From Pedobacter ureilyticus (lineage in GTDB: Bacteria > Bacteroidota > Bacteroidia > Sphingobacteriales > Sphingobacteriaceae): 64,000 bases of DNA. This document shows, piece by piece, positions 51,420 to 60,549 of the stretch. The stretch lies in the NCBI RefSeq assembly GCF_005925345.1, contig NZ_SSHJ01000022.1:1-64000 (forward strand). The letters are read 5' to 3'. The position numbers and the translations under genes are program-made. Position 1 is the stretch's first letter, and each line of letters starts with the position of its first letter. The notes beneath the pieces are model-generated. The model had not been told where the DNA came from and ran no database searches. It saw only the letters and a program-made list of their open reading frames with translations.

Positions 51420-52469
51420 ATGAAAACAAATCAGAACAATAAAAAAACACTTCAAATTGCTGCTGTAATTTTGGCACTAGTATTGGCCATAGGCGGATAT
51501 TTTAGCTTCAAATTTTACAGCGTTTATTTTGCACCCAACGTAACCGCCAATCAAAAATATCTTTATGTAAAAACGGGCTTTGTATTTGAAGATTTAGTGA
51601 CCGACCTCCGAAACAAGGAGGTATTGCATGATATAGGTAAATTTTGGGAAGCCGCAGAAAAGATGAACTTACAAGGCGTTTTAAAACCTGGAAAATATCG
51701 CCTAAAAGAAGGCATGAATAACCGTACTTTGATTAATATGTTAAAAGCCGGCAATCAGGAAGCTGTAAAACTGAAATTCCAAAACATTAGAAAAATAGAC
51801 GGTTTAGCGAGTTTACTGGCCAAGAATTTAGAACCAGACTCGGCAGCTTTTATGCGCTTGCTAGACTCTGCCGCTTACGTGGAGAAATTTGGTTTCAACA
51901 CCGAAACGGTTTATACCATGTTTATTCCAAATACCTATGAAATGTGGTGGAATACCTCTCCAGAAGAATTTTTCAAGAAAATGAATACAGAGTACCTTAA
52001 ATTCTGGAATGATGAACGCAGAAAGAAAGCAGCTGCCGTAGGTTTAGATCCTATTAAGGCAACGATATTAGCCTCTATAGTAGATGCAGAAGCACTTTAC
52101 GATAAAGAAATGCCAACTATTGCTGGCCTTTACTTAAACCGCCTAGAAAGAGGTATCTTATTACAGGCCGACCCAACGGTAATTTTTGCCAATAATGATT
52201 TTACTGTAAAACGTGTTACCGGAGAATTGTTGAGGGCAGACTCGAGATATAACACCTATAAGTATGCTGGTTTGCCTCCTGGACCAATCAACATGCCAAG
52301 CATTAAGGCTATTGATGCTGTATTAAATAAAGAAGACAACAATTACCTTTATATGTGCGCTAAAGAAGATTTTTCTGGTTACCATAACTTTGCTGCAACG
52401 GTACAAGAACACAATATTAACGCTAAAAAATATAGAGAGGCCTTAAATAAAAGAAATATATTTAGATAA
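51420..52469 (+). CDS. mltG: Endolytic murein transglycosylase MltG
   Basis: A 349-residue protein with one N-terminal membrane helix (IAAVILALVLAIGGYFSFKF), a LysM-like region (TANQKYLYVKTGFVFEDLVT) and the YceG domain: ATILASIVDAEALYDKEMPT, AGLYLNRLERGILLQADPTV, then AGLPPGPINMPSIKAIDAVL. It cleaves nascent glycan strands and sets their length. The catalytic segment reads SIVDAE where many members read SIVEKE; the second Glu is kept. Translationally overlaps the next gene by 1 nt (TAATG). Confidence 0.93.
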   Translation: MKTNQNNKKTLQIAAVILALVLAIGGYFSFKFYSVYFAPNVTANQKYLYVKTGFVFEDLVTDLRNKEVLHDIGKFWEAAEKMNLQGVLKPGKYRLKEGMNNRTLINMLKAGNQEAVKLKFQNIRKIDGLASLLAKNLEPDSAAFMRLLDSAAYVEKFGFNTETVYTMFIPNTYEMWWNTSPEEFFKKMNTEYLKFWNDERRKKAAAVGLDPIKATILASIVDAEALYDKEMPTIAGLYLNRLERGILLQADPTVIFANNDFTVKRVTGELLRADSRYNTYKYAGLPPGPINMPSIKAIDAVLNKEDNNYLYMCAKEDFSGYHNFAATVQEHNINAKKYREALNKRNIFR

Positions 52470-52876
52470 TGTTTACCTACGAAACACAAGTTAAAGTTAG
52501 ATACGCAGAAACCGATCAGATGGGTGTAGTGTACCACGGCAACTACGCACAGTATTACGAAATAGCACGTACAGAGTGTTTTGAAGCTTGTTCTGGCATG
52601 ACTTACGCCTCCATGGAAGCAGATGGTGTAATGTTGCCTATATTAGAGTTGCAATCTAAGTATTTAAAGCCCGCTTTATATAATCAAGTATTAACGATTA
52701 AATCTATTGTAAAAGAACTGCCTACCGTACGCTTACACGTAGAATATGAAATTTATAACGAAGCAAAAGAACTGATTAATATAGGCAAAACAACTTTAGT
52801 TTTTGTGGATAAAGAAACCCGTAGACCTTGTCATCCGCCAGAGAATTTCATGAAAAATGTAAGGCAATACTTTTGA
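52469..52876 (+). CDS. YbgC/FadM-like acyl-CoA thioesterase
   Basis: A 135-residue hotdog protein: VRYAETDQMGVVYHGNYAQY (conserved Asp and HGNY), YEIARTECFEACSGMTYASM and FVDKETRRPCHPPENFMKNV. It hydrolyses short or medium acyl-CoA. It is coupled to mltG by a 1-nt overlap, an unusual partner for a wall enzyme. Confidence 0.92.
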   Translation: MFTYETQVKVRYAETDQMGVVYHGNYAQYYEIARTECFEACSGMTYASMEADGVMLPILELQSKYLKPALYNQVLTIKSIVKELPTVRLHVEYEIYNEAKELINIGKTTLVFVDKETRRPCHPPENFMKNVRQYF

Positions 52877-53013
52877 TCAGATAGGTATAAGATTGCGATT
52901 TTAAAAAGACAGCTTTAGATCGAACCGCAAATTGGCAAATGGTAAGCTTTTAAAATTTTAAATGAGTGGTAGAACAATCGTAATTCATAAATCTAAAACC
53001 GTAAGTATAGCTA

Positions 53014-54000
53014 ATGAAATGGTTACACAAACATCTTTTAAAGTTTAAGCCTTACTCCTTATTTATAGAGTGGACCAAGGCTTGTGTATTGCCAGGCTTT
53101 AGTCCGCTGCCCTTATATACCGTTGCTACATTTTTTTTTAGGGAAATTGGGAAGGAAACCCTAGTTAATAAAGCTTCTTCCCTAGCCTATAATTTTATGT
53201 TGGCTATTTTTCCTGGCATCATTTTCTTGTTTACAGTAATACCTTATATACCCAAACGTATTGGTTTTCAAGAAGGATTGATGTCTTTATTAGCTCTGGT
53301 GCTGCCAACAAATGCTTATGTTGCTTTCGAAGAAACCATTGAAGATATTGTAAATAAGCAAAATGGAAGTTTGTTATCTATCGGCTTTTTTCTCTCGTTA
53401 TTTTTTGCTACCAACGGGGTGCACAATCTTATGATTGCGTTCAATAAATCATCTTTAATAGTAGAAACAAGGTCACTCTTAAAAAGAAGGTTAGTAGCTT
53501 TAATTTTAACCATCGTATTGGTACTATCGATGATTGTTTGCATTACCGCAATGACAGTCGGCGTAATTTCTATCAATTACCTAAAAGAGGAAATGAACTA
53601 TGATGGCAATTTAACCATTTACGCCATACAACTTACCCAATGGGCACTGCTGGGGACACTTTATTTCATCAACGTTTCTATATTATACAGGTACGGCCCT
53701 GCACATGCCAAAAAATGGAAGTTTTTTAGTGCAGGATCTTGGCTAGCCACCATTTTGGCCTTTTTAACCATCTGGGGATTTTCTTTCTACATCAATAACT
53801 TTAGTGCTTATAACAAACTTTATGGCTCTATAGGTACTTTAATGGTAGTTATGATTTGGCTTTACCTTAACTCCCTAATTTTGCTGATTGGTTTTGAGCT
53901 TAATGCCAGCGTGGATTTATCCAAAAGAAGTGTTAAAATTATTAGGCCTAATTTTAACTTGTTCAAAAGCAATACCGAAAATACAAAGAATAGAAACTGA
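53014..54000 (+). CDS. YihY/BrkB-family membrane protein
   Basis: A 328-residue inner-membrane protein with about six helices. Family signature: NKASSLAYNFMLAIFPGIIF, and the C-terminal YGSIGTLMVVMIWLYLNSLI followed by LIGFELNA. The family was once misnamed ribonuclease BN; its activity is unknown. Likely the last gene of the PASTA-mltG-thioesterase group, but with a 137-bp gap. Confidence 0.9.
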   Translation: MKWLHKHLLKFKPYSLFIEWTKACVLPGFSPLPLYTVATFFFREIGKETLVNKASSLAYNFMLAIFPGIIFLFTVIPYIPKRIGFQEGLMSLLALVLPTNAYVAFEETIEDIVNKQNGSLLSIGFFLSLFFATNGVHNLMIAFNKSSLIVETRSLLKRRLVALILTIVLVLSMIVCITAMTVGVISINYLKEEMNYDGNLTIYAIQLTQWALLGTLYFINVSILYRYGPAHAKKWKFFSAGSWLATILAFLTIWGFSFYINNFSAYNKLYGSIGTLMVVMIWLYLNSLILLIGFELNASVDLSKRSVKIIRPNFNLFKSNTENTKNRN

Positions 54001-54218
54001 TATTTTTAAATAAGCTGATATTTCCATTTTTATACACTACGCGTTACCCCTCTCTCAATTCATAATTTTTGGTTTTACTAGACCTATCAGCTATTATTTC
54101 GCTGTAAACCTCTTGCCATTTATATTTTTTCAGACTGATAACTAAGCTCTTAAAACAAAGTTTAGGAAATAGCAATTCTTTAGTTTGTAGAATTGCTCAG
54201 AGTTTGTACTTTTGCAGC

Positions 54219-54306
54219 GGAGAGCTGGCAGAGTGGTCGAATGCGGCAGTCTTGAAAACTGTTGACTGTAACAGGTCCGGGGGTTCGAATCCCTCGCTCT
54301 CCGCCA
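54219..54306 (+). tRNA. tRNA-Ser (TGA anticodon)
   Basis: An 88-nt cloverleaf with long variable arm: acceptor GGAGAGC with GCTCTCC, anticodon loop CTTGAAA (anticodon TGA, reads UCA), T arm GGTTCGAATCC, discriminator G and encoded CCA. Confidence 0.96.
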
Positions 54307-54313
54307 GAAAAAT

Positions 54314-54349
54314 ACAAAGGGGATGTCTTTTTATAGACGTCCCCTTTGT
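54314..54349. terminator. Bidirectional Rho-independent terminator
   Basis: 14-bp stem ACAAAGGGGATGTC (54314-54327) with GACGTCCCCTTTGT (54336-54349), with one G-T pair. T runs follow on both strands. It ends tRNA-Ser on one strand and the sensor kinase gene (stop at 54356-54354) on the other. Confidence 0.95.
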
Positions 54350-54353
54350 GTTT

Positions 54354-56174
54354 TTAGCTATTAAAAGCCAAAGGAATAGAAACAATTACCTCGGTGCCTT
54401 TATCATTCGAATTGATCTGTGCTCGACCATTGAGGAGCTCGGCTCGTCGAAAAATAGACTGTAAACCAATATTTGATTTCAGACCACCTGATACATCCCT
54501 ACCCAAACCAATTCCATCATCACTAATGTGTAACAACAATGTATTTTCTTCTTCATAAACCAAGATATTTACGCATTTTGCCTTAGCATGCTTAATGATA
54601 TTGGTTACCGCCCCCTGTATAATGCGAAGTAGCGAAATTCTGGTATCCATATCCACACCCGCAAGCGAATTATCATCTATTAAAATAGTTTTGGTATAAC
54701 GATTATCTGGAAGGGAGATTTCGGTAAGTAATTTAATCTGTTTTTCAAAAGACTGTTCTTGTTGCCCATCAGCTTGTATAAACCACTCGTGGCTTTTATT
54801 TCGAGCTACCATATAGGCTCTTTCTGTTTCAATCTGTAGCTTGGTTAACTTAGATTTCAATTCATTGCTATCAGCATCCATTATCAACACTTCTAACTGG
54901 TGCTTTATAGCGGCAATTGATGATGACAGACCGTCATGTAGATCCTGTCCCAATCTTTGTTGTTCTTCCCTTACTGCCTGATATTTCGCTTCCTCCATTG
55001 CCATAACCTGTAACCTAGTGGCCTCATCTAGAGCCGCCAACTGCTCACTTACTTTCTTTTTTTGGCGCAGCATTATTAAATAAATGCTAAGTACAATCAC
55101 TACCGATACAGCTGATATGATGATTAACCAAAGTGTAATTTGTGTAGTTTTTTTACTTAAAAGGAGATTATCAGTCTGTATGGCATTGTATTTCACATAA
55201 TCGCCCATAAACTTTCTGGATTTTTCCCAATCTCCAGACATAGCTTTATCTAGCTGTGCATACACTTTAATAATTTCGTCCTTATTATTTATATTTTTTG
55301 CTATAGCTAAGGCATTATTTAAAATATAGATCTCGATGTAGCTATAGCCACTTGCATTTGCCGCCTCATAGGCTTTGTAGCAATGCTCTAATGCCATCTT
55401 AGGATTAGTTTCTGCATAACCAACCATTAAAAATCGAGCGTTGATTTCTATGTCCCTATTACCAATATGCTGCGCTTCGGTGATCAATTGTTTCACTAAA
55501 GGAAATGCTTTTGATAATTTTCCATCTAAAATTAATAATCGGGCCTCCCATATCCGATTAAACATCATCATGTGCTCGTCTTTATAACGATGTGCAATTT
55601 CTCTTGATTTGCTTAAATAATAATGAACACTGTCTGTTGATAGACTTGGATTTCTATTACAATAACTTAAATAAACCTGCGACATTATACTATCTTTTTT
55701 AAGGTTTTTTCCTAAACGTATTGCTTTTTGCATTAACGATATGATTTTCGGCCTTTCGGAAATTCCTTTGTTAAGCACCTCTACCATATTCAGGTATATT
55801 TTAATAATGTTTTCTGTGTCGTTATTTTGCTCGTAATAAGGTAATGTTTTGCTAAGTAATTCAAGAGATTCTGCATATATACCCATTTTAAAAAAGGAGA
55901 AGGCAATTATCAAATCTGCATCCGCTTGCCCTTTTTTGTAACCTATATTAACTGCTAACTTCTTAGATTTTAAACCGTAGTAAAAGCAACTATCGGCATT
56001 TCTAGTTGTATAAAGACTGCCTATTCTGTTAAAAACATCTACTAATTGAGTACGCTCTTTTGTTGCGGCAGCTATTTCTAATTCTTTTCCAATTTGTTTA
56101 ATTTGTGCATTTACCGCATTGATCAGAAAGAAAAAGAAAAAAAGTGAACCAAAAATATTTTTAAAAAGTTTCAT
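54354..56174 (-). CDS. Sensor histidine kinase with N-terminal TPR-like repeats
   Basis: About 606 residues from ATG 56174 (signal [20 protein letters not shown], then VNAQ); the longer frame upstream has no family character. Periplasmic TPR-like helices (residues about 25-340) precede one membrane helix ([20 protein letters not shown]) and a coiled coil. The HisKA_3 dimerisation domain holds the phospho-acceptor in [18 protein letters not shown]. The HATPase domain includes [20 protein letters not shown] and [20 protein letters not shown]. No response regulator is adjacent; its partner is probably a NarL/LuxR-type regulator elsewhere. Confidence 0.9.
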   Translation of the reverse strand: MKLFKNIFGSLFFFFFLINAVNAQIKQIGKELEIAAATKERTQLVDVFNRIGSLYTTRNADSCFYYGLKSKKLAVNIGYKKGQADADLIIAFSFFKMGIYAESLELLSKTLPYYEQNNDTENIIKIYLNMVEVLNKGISERPKIISLMQKAIRLGKNLKKDSIMSQVYLSYCNRNPSLSTDSVHYYLSKSREIAHRYKDEHMMMFNRIWEARLLILDGKLSKAFPLVKQLITEAQHIGNRDIEINARFLMVGYAETNPKMALEHCYKAYEAANASGYSYIEIYILNNALAIAKNINNKDEIIKVYAQLDKAMSGDWEKSRKFMGDYVKYNAIQTDNLLLSKKTTQITLWLIIISAVSVVIVLSIYLIMLRQKKKVSEQLAALDEATRLQVMAMEEAKYQAVREEQQRLGQDLHDGLSSSIAAIKHQLEVLIMDADSNELKSKLTKLQIETERAYMVARNKSHEWFIQADGQQEQSFEKQIKLLTEISLPDNRYTKTILIDDNSLAGVDMDTRISLLRIIQGAVTNIIKHAKAKCVNILVYEEENTLLLHISDDGIGLGRDVSGGLKSNIGLQSIFRRAELLNGRAQINSNDKGTEVIVSIPLAFNS

Positions 56175-56482
56175 TGTTACGTATCGTCTAGTTGCTAAGA
56201 TAGTGCATTTGAGATATAATCTTAACGCTCTCTTTTTATCACTTTTTAAATTAGATGACAATTTTGTTTGTAACAGATATAAAAATTTGATTCGGATATA
56301 GACATTCTTCAAGGAAAAATCTATTCAAGACGAGACCCCTAAAAAAAGATGATGATTAATGTGATTGTAGCTAAAGAATAATTTAGATCATGGGCATTAT
56401 GAAAAACAAATGCTCATGCTAAGATAGCTATTGATGTATATATTTCACCAGTATACAACTGGCACTTGATAAATCTAAAATA
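56175..56482. other. 308-bp intergenic region, nothing recognised
   Basis: Between the start of the sensor kinase gene and the stop of mtaB, both on the minus strand. It should hold the kinase promoter and mtaB 3' end. No tRNA, strong terminator or open frame was identified. Confidence 0.4.
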
Positions 56483-57805
56483 CTAATGATGTGCGTAAAC
56501 AGTTTGCAGTTCTGCAACCTCGACCTCTCCTTCTGGACTGAGCTCAACCAACTTTACATTTTTAAGCTCGTTAACCATTAACGGATCATATTTGGCCTTT
56601 ACCTTTACATAGTTCTTGGTAAAACCGTGCATAAATCCATTTTTCTGATCATCTTCAAAAAGTACTTGAGCCTCGGCACCTATTTGAGATTGATAAAATG
56701 CCCTTCTCTTTTTATCAGATAAAATATGAAGCATTTTGTTGCGCTCAAAACGTGTACTTCCAGCTACTTTGCCTTGCATTACTGCAGCTTCGGTTTGCTC
56801 GCGTTCGGAATAGGTAAATACGTGCAGGTAAGAAATATCCAAAGCATTTAAAAACTCGTAGGTATCTAAGAAATCTTCTTGCGTTTCACCCGGAAAACCC
56901 ACAATCACGTCTACACCTATACAACAGTTAGGCATCAACTCTTTTATTTTAGCTACCCTATCTACGTACAGTTCCCGTTGATACCGGCGTTTCATTAAGC
57001 CTAAAATCTTATTAGAACCAGATTGTAAAGGAATGTGAAAATGTGGCACAAATCGTTTAGAGGTGGCTACAAACTCGATGATATCGTTGCTCAATAAATT
57101 AGGTTCTATGGAAGAAATACGAATTCTTTCAATACCTTCAATTTCATCTAAGGCTTTTACCAAATCAAAGAATCGATCCTCTCGCCTGCCTTCTCTAATC
57201 CCAAAATCTCCCAGATTAACACCAGTAAGCACAATCTCTTTAACACCGCTGGCTGCAATCTGCTGCGCCTTTTGGACAACACTTTCAATAGTGTCACTTC
57301 TGCTGCCACCACGAGCTAAGGGAATGGTACAATAGGTACATGGGTAATCACAACCGTCTTGAACTTTCAAAAAAGTACGCGTTCTATCCCCAATAGAATA
57401 AGCGGCAATAAAATTATGATTTACTTTTTCAATATCCTGCTGATGTACAACTGCTTTCGGTTGCTTAGTTAAATCGGTGATAAATTCGACAATACGAAAT
57501 TTTTCTGCCGCACCCAAAACCATATCTACCCCCTCTATTTCGGCAATTTCTTGAGGTTTTAATTGTGCATAACAGCCCACAATAGTTACGTAGGCATTTG
57601 GCGAATATTTAAGTGCTTCTTTTACTACTTTTCGGCATTTCTTGTCGGCATGATCGGTTACAGAACAGGTATTAATCACGTACACATCAGCTGCGTCTGT
57701 AAATTCTACCACACGATAACCAGCATCGGTAAATAACCTACCAATGGTCGAAGTTTCAGAGAAATTCAACTTACAGCCAAGCGTATAGAAAGCAACTTTT
57801 TTCAT
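56483..57805 (-). CDS. mtaB: tRNA t6A37 methylthiotransferase MtaB
   Basis: A 440-residue radical-SAM methylthiotransferase. UPF0004 domain with Cys in YTLGCKLNFSE, INTCSVTDHADKKC and IVGCYAQLKPQEI; radical SAM motif GCDYPCTYCTIPLARGGSRS (CxxxCxxC); C-terminal TRAM. The TLGCKLN motif with the ITDxA-type layout marks MtaB rather than MiaB or RimO. It adds the 2-methylthio group to t6A37 in tRNA. ATG 57805 is chosen because MKKVAFYTLGC matches family starts; ATG 57817 adds MRIN. Confidence 0.93.
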   Translation of the reverse strand: MKKVAFYTLGCKLNFSETSTIGRLFTDAGYRVVEFTDAADVYVINTCSVTDHADKKCRKVVKEALKYSPNAYVTIVGCYAQLKPQEIAEIEGVDMVLGAAEKFRIVEFITDLTKQPKAVVHQQDIEKVNHNFIAAYSIGDRTRTFLKVQDGCDYPCTYCTIPLARGGSRSDTIESVVQKAQQIAASGVKEIVLTGVNLGDFGIREGRREDRFFDLVKALDEIEGIERIRISSIEPNLLSNDIIEFVATSKRFVPHFHIPLQSGSNKILGLMKRRYQRELYVDRVAKIKELMPNCCIGVDVIVGFPGETQEDFLDTYEFLNALDISYLHVFTYSEREQTEAAVMQGKVAGSTRFERNKMLHILSDKKRRAFYQSQIGAEAQVLFEDDQKNGFMHGFTKNYVKVKAKYDPLMVNELKNVKLVELSPEGEVEVAELQTVYAHH

Positions 57806-57913
57806 ATTAATGCGCAAAGATAAGAAATTGTAGTAAGTTGTTAGTTCTAAGTGGTAAGTTTTAAGTCATATCTCAACACTATAGCACTACTTTGAACGTT
57901 GCTTTTCCATCCC

Positions 57914-58480
57914 TCAGTCGTTCCAACGGTAGCTCGACTTTTCTAAACCAGCCAAGTCGATTACCCTATCTACCACCGTTTGAGCGAGCGCTTCAATGGA
58001 GTTAGGCAAACTGTAAAACGACGGGCTTGCCGGACAAATGATCCCTCCTGCTTCGGTTATTATTTTCATGTTATTTAAATGGATCAGGCTAAGTGGTGTA
58101 TCCCTTGCTACTGCAATCAGTTTTCTGCGCTCTTTTAAAATTACATCCGCCGCCCTAGAAATCAAATCGTTAGATATACCGTGTGCTATGCGCCCTAGCG
58201 CCCCCATGGAGCAAGGCACAATAATCATCGTGTCGTACTTAGCCGAACCGGATGCAAATGGAGCATTAAAATCCATCTTTGCGTAAAAATCAAAATCGTA
58301 GTTGTTGTAGTCATCATTGCCCAACTCGTAACGCCATACTTCTTTGGCATTATCAGACATTACCACACCCACTTTATCAACTTGCTGATGTAGTGCCTTT
58401 AAATTATCTAAGAGTAATTTGGCGTAAATAGCGCCGCTGGCACCAGTAATGGCTACAACAATTTTCTTTTTGTTTTGCAT
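57914..58480 (-). CDS. ubiX: Flavin prenyltransferase UbiX
   Basis: A 188-residue flavoprotein: IVVAITGASGAIYAKLLLDN (FMN-binding GASG), MIIVPCSMGALGRIAHGISN (CSM) and ERRKLIAVARDTPLSLIHLN. UbiX makes prenylated FMN for UbiD-type decarboxylases. As this organism uses the futalosine route, it may serve a MqnP/UbiD-like decarboxylation of menaquinone precursors. Start at ATG 58480; the TTG two codons upstream is less likely. Confidence 0.93.
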   Translation of the reverse strand: MQNKKKIVVAITGASGAIYAKLLLDNLKALHQQVDKVGVVMSDNAKEVWRYELGNDDYNNYDFDFYAKMDFNAPFASGSAKYDTMIIVPCSMGALGRIAHGISNDLISRAADVILKERRKLIAVARDTPLSLIHLNNMKIITEAGGIICPASPSFYSLPNSIEALAQTVVDRVIDLAGLEKSSYRWND

Positions 58481-58688
58481 AAACAAATATACAACCTCTA
58501 AGCGCTAGCCAATATCAAAAAACTATTTATGTTACATTATGCTGTTTTTTCAACCAAAAGCTACAAATTCTGCCTATCCTATTTTCAAAATAATTAAACT
58601 CTAAATCAATGCACTACAACTTATCTTTCTTTTTTATTTGGAGGTAACTGATCATGTTTCTATATTCGCAGCTCCTTAAACAAAGGAA

Positions 58689-58761
58689 GATTCCGTAGCT
58701 CAGCTGGTAGAGCATTACACTTTTAATGTAGTGGTCCTGGGTTCGAATCCCAGCGGGATCA
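58689..58761 (+). tRNA. tRNA-Lys (TTT anticodon), island integration site
   Basis: A 73-nt cloverleaf: GATTCCG acceptor, D arm AGCTCAGCTGGTAGAGC, anticodon loop CTTTTAA (anticodon TTT), T arm GGTTCGAATCC, discriminator A, CCA not encoded. A hairpin follows at once, and a tyrosine recombinase gene begins 227 bp downstream, as in islands that insert at tRNA 3' ends. Confidence 0.96.
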
Positions 58762-58763
58762 CG

Positions 58764-58788
58764 AAAGGCGCAAGAAATTGCGCCTTTT
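58764..58788 (+). terminator. Terminator after tRNA-Lys
   Basis: 10-bp stem AAAGGCGCAA / TTGCGCCTTT with GAAA tetraloop and a short T run. It may be host-derived or part of the island junction. Confidence 0.88.
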
Positions 58789-58861
58789 CTGTTTAAAAGA
58801 TATTTTAAACCGCAATTCTGAAAAAATAATAAGTCATTTCAAACCATCTTAAACCACTACA

Positions 58862-58912
58862 ACTGGTGCCCTAACTGGTGCCCAATTTTAGTTGGTAAAT
58901 TTGGGCACCAGT
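58862..58912. repeat. ACTGGTGCCC direct and inverted repeats upstream of the integrase
   Basis: AACTGGTGCCC occurs twice in tandem (58861-58871 and 58873-58883). ACTGGTGCCCAA (58874-58885) is inverted as TTGGGCACCAGT (58901-58912). They could be binding sites for the recombinase or its directionality factor. Confidence 0.75.
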
Positions 58913-58988
58913 CATACCTGATCGAATTGATCTAAGTACTGAAGAACAATCTGAAAACAAACAAAATGTTTTACAAAAAGATTGAGAA

Positions 58989-60275
58989 ATGAAAAGTAAC
59001 CAAACCCTTAAAATCCTGTTCTGGCACCGTAAATCAAAGGCCGATTCGAAAGCCTTTGCCCCTATTATCTGTAGAATATCTATAGATGGAAAAGATGCAG
59101 AATTTTCTACCTCACAAAAAGTACATCTATCGGAATGGGACGTTAAAACCAAAAAGGTCATAGGATCTATCAATTCAAAAAAAATCAATTCAGCACTCAA
59201 TCACATCGAGAGTTCCTTGGAAATTAATTTTACGGTACTCAAAACCAAATTTGATGATGTCACACCAATAATGCTGAAAAATGTATTTCTGAATTTTCCT
59301 AGGGAAAACGACAATAACAAAATTGAACAAGAAATTCCTCAATTACTGGAATTAACCAATATCCACATCAATGATTTTGCTGAACTGGTAGAAAAAAAAC
59401 TAAGGTCGAGCGAGACATTAAAGCAATGGAAAGCAACAAAGAAGAAAATAGTTGAATTTCTGAGATTTGAGTTCAAAGCCAACGACATTGAATTATCATC
59501 CATTCAGTATTCATTCGCACAGAAATTTTATAAGTTTCTTGCCGTAAAAAGAATTCCTGCACTAAAAGATCCTGCTGCAATGAAACAGATCAAAAATTTG
59601 AAACAGATATTAAATATAGCAGAGGCTAACCTTTGGATTGCAAAGAATCCAATTGCGAAATTCAAATGTGGCTCAGAAGATCCGGAAATAATGCCTCTTG
59701 AAATTTTTGATGTGGAAAAACTGTGGCGAAAAAAAATCAGTATCGAGCGTATCGCTAAAGTCAGGGATGCATTCATATTCCAATGCTTCACTGGATTTGC
59801 CTATCAGGATATCTATAACCTAAGCAAGGACCACATTATATACGTAGGACCACAAAACGAACCTTGGCTGGTAAAAGAACGGGGAAAAACAAAAGTTACT
59901 GAAATGGTACCTATACTTCCGATTGTAGCCGAACTAATTGAGAAATATAAGAATGATAAATATTGTAGGGTTTACAACAGATTGATGCCTGTAAACAGTA
60001 ATTTTAGGTACAACGTTTATCTCAAAGAACTATCTGATATATGTAACATAGGAAGATCTTTAAATAGTCATTTAGCGAGGCACACATTTGCCGATATGAT
60101 GCTAAATGTGCTAAACTTTTCATTAGAGGATGTAAGTAAAATGTTGGGGCACAAGAACATTCGCACTACTCAGAGATATGCCAGAGTAAAGAAAAGCAGG
60201 ATTGGTAAAAAGATGAATGAATCAAAAAGTATATTATTTGATAAAAAAGGAGAACTGAGAAACACTTTTCAATAG
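58989..60275 (+). CDS. Tyrosine recombinase / integrase
   Basis: A 428-residue site-specific recombinase of the Bacteroidota tyrosine type. The N-terminus carries an arm-binding region (ILFWHRKSKADSKAFAPIIC), the middle an SAM-like core-binding domain and the C-terminus the catalytic domain. Visible residues: HLARH (His about 361, Arg about 364), GHKN (His about 388) and the nucleophile Tyr about 397 in TTQRYARV. The first Arg is not obvious (FTGFAYQDIY where others read TGLRxxDI), as in other members of this branch. Located next to tRNA-Lys, it probably integrated the island to its right. Confidence 0.92.
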   Translation: MKSNQTLKILFWHRKSKADSKAFAPIICRISIDGKDAEFSTSQKVHLSEWDVKTKKVIGSINSKKINSALNHIESSLEINFTVLKTKFDDVTPIMLKNVFLNFPRENDNNKIEQEIPQLLELTNIHINDFAELVEKKLRSSETLKQWKATKKKIVEFLRFEFKANDIELSSIQYSFAQKFYKFLAVKRIPALKDPAAMKQIKNLKQILNIAEANLWIAKNPIAKFKCGSEDPEIMPLEIFDVEKLWRKKISIERIAKVRDAFIFQCFTGFAYQDIYNLSKDHIIYVGPQNEPWLVKERGKTKVTEMVPILPIVAELIEKYKNDKYCRVYNRLMPVNSNFRYNVYLKELSDICNIGRSLNSHLARHTFADMMLNVLNFSLEDVSKMLGHKNIRTTQRYARVKKSRIGKKMNESKSILFDKKGELRNTFQ

Positions 60276-60549
60276 ACCAATTAGCTACCGATCAGGGAGT
60301 TTATTTTTGACATCTAAAGCGTTTTTTAATGCTTACAGAGGAGATTACTGAAGATTTAATTTGCACCTAGCAACTTCAATGCTATCTGCTTCCACGGCGT
60401 CAACCTGTGATTTTGCTATGTTTGTACCTCCAATAACGAATACTCTGAGCAGTAACGCCTTAAAATTAATTCCTATTCCTTTTCCGTGATCTATATAACT
60501 GACACGAAAAATAGAATGGAAATCCATAGTAATCCTGTGGCTTAAACGC

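Noticed and set aside
54354..56312. Longer start at 56312 for the sensor kinase
   Set aside because: The ATG at 56174 begins a clear signal peptide; the upstream 46 codons do not look coding.
60345..60527. 60-codon minus-strand frame between integrase and receptor genes
   Set aside because: No recognisable domain and too short to support; could be a remnant but evidence is lacking.
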